Positions 60,930 through 64,000 of a stretch of DNA of 64,000 nucleotides are shown here, in pieces. The stretch covers positions 302,909,466-302,973,465 of the forward strand of contig CM057009.1 of NCBI GenBank assembly GCA_029891345.1. The letters are read 5' to 3'. This DNA is from Dryococelus australis. Its lineage: Eukaryota > Arthropoda > Insecta > Phasmatodea > Phasmatidae. The notes beneath the pieces are model-generated. The model saw nothing but the letters and a program-made list of their open reading frames with translations. It had not been told where the DNA came from and did not search any database. Made by a program: the position numbers and the translations under genes. Within the stretch, counting starts at the first letter, position 1. Every line of letters begins with the position of its first letter.

Positions 60930-61275
60930 AAAGTAAGAATGCTGGTGGGCAAGTGAGCTGTCGGCTCTTATATTTATAGGCATTAAAAGACTTGAAAATT
61001 TCCACTCTATTTAAAACAGATGTTCCCAATCAGCCGTATACCTACAAGCATGGCACGAGAAATTGATGACATGCATAATTTATTAAATATATATTGTTAT
61101 TTAAAATTTTAAATTATTCAACTTTAAAAACTTTTATATTTAATTATATAACTGTACATATATTACAATACTTTTAAATAAAATTTATTTTATTTCTCTT
61201 AATTTAAAATTTTAATTATATTCTGACAATGTCGGAAAACATGAAATAAAATCTATTTTATTCGCAGGTTTTTTA
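60930..61275. other. Very AT-rich spacer downstream of the zinc-finger frame
   Basis: No coding signal. AATAAA words on the minus strand (for example near 61256) could serve as poly(A) signals for the zinc-finger frame. Confidence 0.4.
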
Positions 61276-61278
61276 AAA

Positions 61279-61935
61279 TTAAAATAATTTATTAGAGTTG
61301 CTAAGACCATCAAAAAAATTACAATATTCTTTTATGTGTCTAAGTAAACTATTGCTACGACTGAACTGCTTACCACTCCTGTCAAACAAATATGACATGC
61401 ACAAGAGATATTTAGCACAATTAAAGTGCTCATGTCGCCGAGCATTGCTGCTGCATGTGAAGGTCTTCTCACAGAAGCGACACTTATAATGTCGGAATGG
61501 TTCAGCAGATGTGGTTGACAATACAGGTGCTGCTGGAACAGAGGCCAATGTTTCAGTTGCCGATGCCGATAGAGCTGCTGTAGGTAGCCCGTTCATAGAA
61601 GTCGATAACACTGTCGATATCATGCCTGATGACGTCGATGGCTGAACTGCTGAAGGTGATCCACCCGAAGAAGTCGACTGTGCTGTCAGCACCATGCCTG
61701 AAGAAGTCGATGGTATTGCACTGGTGGAAGTAGATGCTGTTAGTGATGTAGCCATTGCAGTTGAATAAGTCGGTGGCGAGAAACCATCGGAGGGGCCACA
61801 TCCACTCAACTTTAATGTAACTAGCCATGGATGACCTGACATATAAGCTAGCCGAGCCGATCCATCTTTCACGACAGCCGCTGTCAAACTATACCTCTCT
61901 GCTGACCTCTCTACCTGTTTCATACGAGTATGCAA
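61279..61935 (-). CDS. Zinc-finger protein, 218 codons, Ser/Thr-rich with C-terminal C2HC fingers
   Basis: This is the longest frame in the window and the only one that looks like an intact single-exon gene. Residues about 60-145 are rich in Ser, Thr, Ala and Pro, with a loose repeat around 'STSSGM' (near residues 80 and 104) and no predicted fold. From residue 150 comes 'YKCRFCEKTFTCSSNARRHEHFNC', a zinc finger with Cys152, Cys155, His168 and Cys173 (C2HC spacing). A second, imperfect finger follows (Cys179, then 'GKQFSRSNSLLRHIKEYC' with His200 and Cys205); it lacks a clear second Cys. A nuclear DNA- or RNA-binding role is inferred from the finger. Upstream, on the same strand, are two ATTGG (inverted CCAAT) words and a CACGTG. 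It could be a terminal exon or a mobile-element accessory gene. No family was recognised beyond the finger. Confidence 0.55.
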   Translation of the reverse strand: MHTRMKQVERSAERYSLTAAVVKDGSARLAYMSGHPWLVTLKLSGCGPSDGFSPPTYSTAMATSLTASTSTSAIPSTSSGMVLTAQSTSSGGSPSAVQPSTSSGMISTVLSTSMNGLPTAALSASATETLASVPAAPVLSTTSAEPFRHYKCRFCEKTFTCSSNARRHEHFNCAKYLLCMSYLFDRSGKQFSRSNSLLRHIKEYCNFFDGLSNSNKLF

Positions 61936-61959
61936 GACCTATGATGTATTATCCACTTT

Positions 61960-62065
61960 GAACCAATCGTATTGCACCATTAATACATTGTGCAAACACC
62001 GACCAGCCAATCACTGACCAGCCGATCACCGAGTTGTCACGTGATTGCAGCTGGCCAATCATGTG
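61960..62065 (-). promoter_or_regulatory. Possible promoter of the zinc-finger frame
   Basis: Within 130 bp upstream of the 61935 start there are GCCAATCA-type boxes at about 62005 and 62053, and an E-box CACGTG at about 62038-62043. GACCAGCC recurs twice (62001 and 62016). The arrangement is suggestive only. Confidence 0.35.
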
Positions 62066-62100
62066 AGGTTTAGTAAGTGAAGCTGTTAAAGAATGGTGGA

Positions 62101-62168
62101 AATATTAGGATTGGGATTGGGACTGAGATTGGGATTGGGATTGGGATTGGGTTTGGGATGGGGATTGC
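62101..62168. repeat. Hexamer repeat (GGGATT)n
   Basis: About nine imperfect GGGATT units, followed by GGCGACGGTGGCGG. The overlapping Gly/Leu and Pro/Asn frames are repeat artefacts. Confidence 0.9.
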
Positions 62169-62528
62169 GGCGACGGTGGCGGTGGAGGCACCACGACAGG
62201 CCACCACCGTGCTTCCGAATTGGTCGTCGTCGCGTGAAAAGGTATCTTCGCACGGACTGCCCTTTCATGCCGACATGCGTTTTTTGAACATTGGTGAAAA
62301 CTCGATCGCAGAATCAACACTAGCGGCAAAAAGTGACCGATTAAGCAGATTCGCGGCTCCATTATTGCCAGTTTCAAAAGGCAGCCGTTGATAAACGCAA
62401 ATCATTTCCGTGGTATGGGAGCACTCTGAGAAAACCCAAATACTCATTCCACCAAGAAAACACATAGGGCCTATTATAAATACATATATATGTACATTAC
62501 ATAACTATACATAATTACATGGTAATTG

Positions 62529-62693
62529 TTCCGTATTGCGTATCATAATGGGAAAACCATACAAACATTCAGTGTGTACTATAGAGTAACCATCCTAATT
62601 GTTTACTTTGCAATCTAGTGCCGTATCGCGTATCCGGCAAAGTTCCGTTTAGCGTATCCAAATTCGGCAACGATTGTTCCGTATCGTGTATCA
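62529..62693 (+). promoter_or_regulatory. Cluster of four 17-bp motifs before Merlin copy 2
   Basis: TTCCGTATTGCGTATCA (62529), TGCCGTATCGCGTATCC (62619), TTCCGTTTAGCGTATCC (62643) and TTCCGTATCGTGTATCA (62677) share the core YCGTNTNGYGTATC. Copy 1 has the same motif at about 41455, 41546 and 41582, and the 90-bp gap between the first two is kept. They are candidate transposase-binding or subterminal repeats. Confidence 0.7.
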
Positions 62694-62799
62694 AAGCAAT
62701 TTTTTCCTAAAATTCTACCATTTTCTTTCGCAAATCCCAAGATAGTGTGTGGGATGTGGAATCACAATGTTAAATGCTAGGCAAGTTATTCATTCCTCG

Positions 62800-63740
62800 T
62801 TAGACTTAACACGTTTCTCATCGAGCACGACATTCTCAAAAGGACGATACGGTGCGAAAAATGCGGGGAAGGCGAAGCGAAATTGGTGGAAAACAGGGGC
62901 TTGTTTTACTCGTGCCGATGGCGAATGGAGGACGGTACAAGATGCAACTTTAAAGTGTCGACGAGACAGGGCAGTTTCGTGGGAGATTCAAACTTGTCTC
63001 CGGGCAAGACAATCGAATTGTGTTTACATTGGTGCCTGATCAAATACCCTCGACAGCAGACTATAGTGAACGAACTTTTGTGCTCGGGAAAGACGGTCGT
63101 CGCCTGGTCGAGTTTCTGCCGCCAAGTGTGTATAGACTGGGTGTTTGATGTACAGGAAACGCATCGGCGGGCCGGGCAAAGTGGTTGAGATCGACAAGTC
63201 GAAGTTGGCTAAACGCAAGAACCGCAAATGACGTAAAGTTCACGGCCAGTGGGTTTTCGGGGGAGTGCAGCGGGACGATCCGACGAAATCCTTCCTGGTG
63301 CCGGTGGAAACGAGGAACGCGGCGACCCTGACCAAAATCATTCGCTAGTGGATCGCTCTGGGCACGACGATAATTTCAGACTGCTGGCGCGGTTACAGCA
63401 AGTTGGACATTCACGGCTACCGTCACATGCAGATGAGTCGCATGAGGGAATTTGTGTGCAGCGAAAAGATCGGAATGGTAAACACTCGAAACACGCTAAA
63501 GATGAAGAGGGGCGATACGTTGAGGGTGCACACTCAAAACATTGAGCGAAGTTTGTTTTCTGTGCGATACAAGCATTCTCTGCTTTGGCCGACGGAAAAT
63601 ATCTTGGGTCGGCTACCTGGCGGAATACGTCTGGAAAAAGAATCATCGGTATGGAGAACGACTGCACGCTTTGCTGATTCACGCCGCCGACATGCGCCAT
63701 CGTAATCGGCGCAGAGGAGGTGGCGGCGAAGGCTATCCCA
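62800..63740 (+). pseudogene. Merlin-like (ISXO2-type DDE) transposase pseudogene, copy 2
   Basis: The N-terminal part reads 'RADGEWRTVQDATLKC' or, in the next frame, 'GSFVGDSNLSPGKTIELCLHWCLIKYP' (about 62970-63050). The DDE core lies mostly in one frame from 63181: 'GKVVEIDKSKLAKRKNRK' (first Asp), 'GQWVFGGVQRDDPTKSFLVPVETRNAATL', 'TTIISDCWRGYSKLDIHGY' (second Asp, near 63375), and 'VHTQNIERSLFSVR' (Glu, near 63545). The C-terminal 'GYLAEYVWKKNH' segment lies in another frame near 63615. In-frame stops occur after 'KNRK' (63229) and after 'KIIR' (63347), and there are frameshifts near 63175 and 63560, so it is inactive. All three acidic residues remain. The distal end may lie beyond 63800. 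Confidence 0.85.
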
Positions 63741-63799
63741 ATTTCGACAGGTATCTGTTTGTTATGGTTGTTTTAATTTACATGCACGATCGAGATTGA

Positions 63800-64000
63800 G
63801 TTGCTGTTGCAGTTGCATTTTAAATTAATGTTTGAATGATATGTTACGTATTTTTAATATACAGGGGTGAGTGAGACTATGTAGCTACTTGATTTAAATT
63901 ACAGATGTGAGTGTGAATGTCATGCTATTTGTTCCCGTTAAATAATAAGGTTTAATTGAGTTGCTGTTTGATTTAATTTAAAATTAATGTTTTATTGAGT
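63800..64000. other. AT-rich end of the window
   Basis: The phrase TTAATTTAAAATTAATG and the word GAGTTGCTG are repeated at about 63798-63832 and 63958-63992. No gene seen. Confidence 0.4.

Noticed and set aside
62077-62391. Gly/Leu-rich and Pro/Asn/Ser-Gln frames near 62.1 kb as genes
   Set aside because: They arise from the GGGATT hexamer repeat on both strands.

Overview
This window is a gene-poor, AT-rich stretch of a eukaryotic nuclear genome. It is probably from an arthropod or another invertebrate. That is inferred from the mobile-element mix: BEL/Pao, Copia and several Gypsy elements, Merlin and DUF4817-type Tc1/mariner-like DNA transposons, a pogo/Tigger-like short element, Jockey-like LINEs, a tRNA-derived SINE, and abundant satellite and compound microsatellite DNA. 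I see no rRNA or tRNA gene, no CRISPR array, no operon and no bacterial-type gene. Most open frames are chance frames or fragments of decayed mobile elements. The only convincing free-standing gene candidate is a 218-codon zinc-finger frame at 61279-61935 on the minus strand.

Layout. 1-2.4 kb: anonymous AT-rich DNA with one compound microsatellite. 2.4-3.46 kb: Gypsy fossil. 3461-4107: pogo/Tigger-like non-autonomous element with clear inverted repeats and a TA duplication. 4.6-9.6 kb: BEL/Pao fossil. 9.8-10.7 kb: Tc1/mariner-like transposase pseudogene. 11.88-12.39 kb and 19.9-20.25 kb: two halves of what looks like one LINE reverse transcriptase. Between them lie a CCAACATT-rich satellite and a Copia fossil (16.1-18.6 kb). 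21.79-32.14 kb: a large palindrome with arms of about 3.05 kb around a 4.2 kb spacer that carries a Gypsy pol. 32.41-40.08 kb: a related Gypsy element on the minus strand, bounded by LTRs. 41.45-42.42 kb and 62.53-63.74 kb: two Merlin copies that share a leader of repeated 17-bp motifs. 42.6-44.5 kb: minisatellites and a short inverted-repeat element. 45.15-47.39 kb: a satellite with a period of about 109 bp, interrupted by a SINE with its target duplication. 48.42-59.47 kb: a probable Gypsy element on the minus strand with direct repeats of about 1.98 kb, holding a nested Jockey-like LINE. 59.9-62.2 kb: minisatellites, the zinc-finger frame and a hexamer repeat.

The parts do not form a pathway. 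They record nested insertion, inverted duplication and satellite growth. The strongest leads are the palindrome that starts exactly at a Gypsy pol, the 17-bp motif clusters before both Merlin copies, the LINE apparently split by about 7.5 kb, and the long direct repeats that contain a much better conserved inner block. All calls come from reading the sequence. No database search or alignment program was run, and percentages are estimates by eye.
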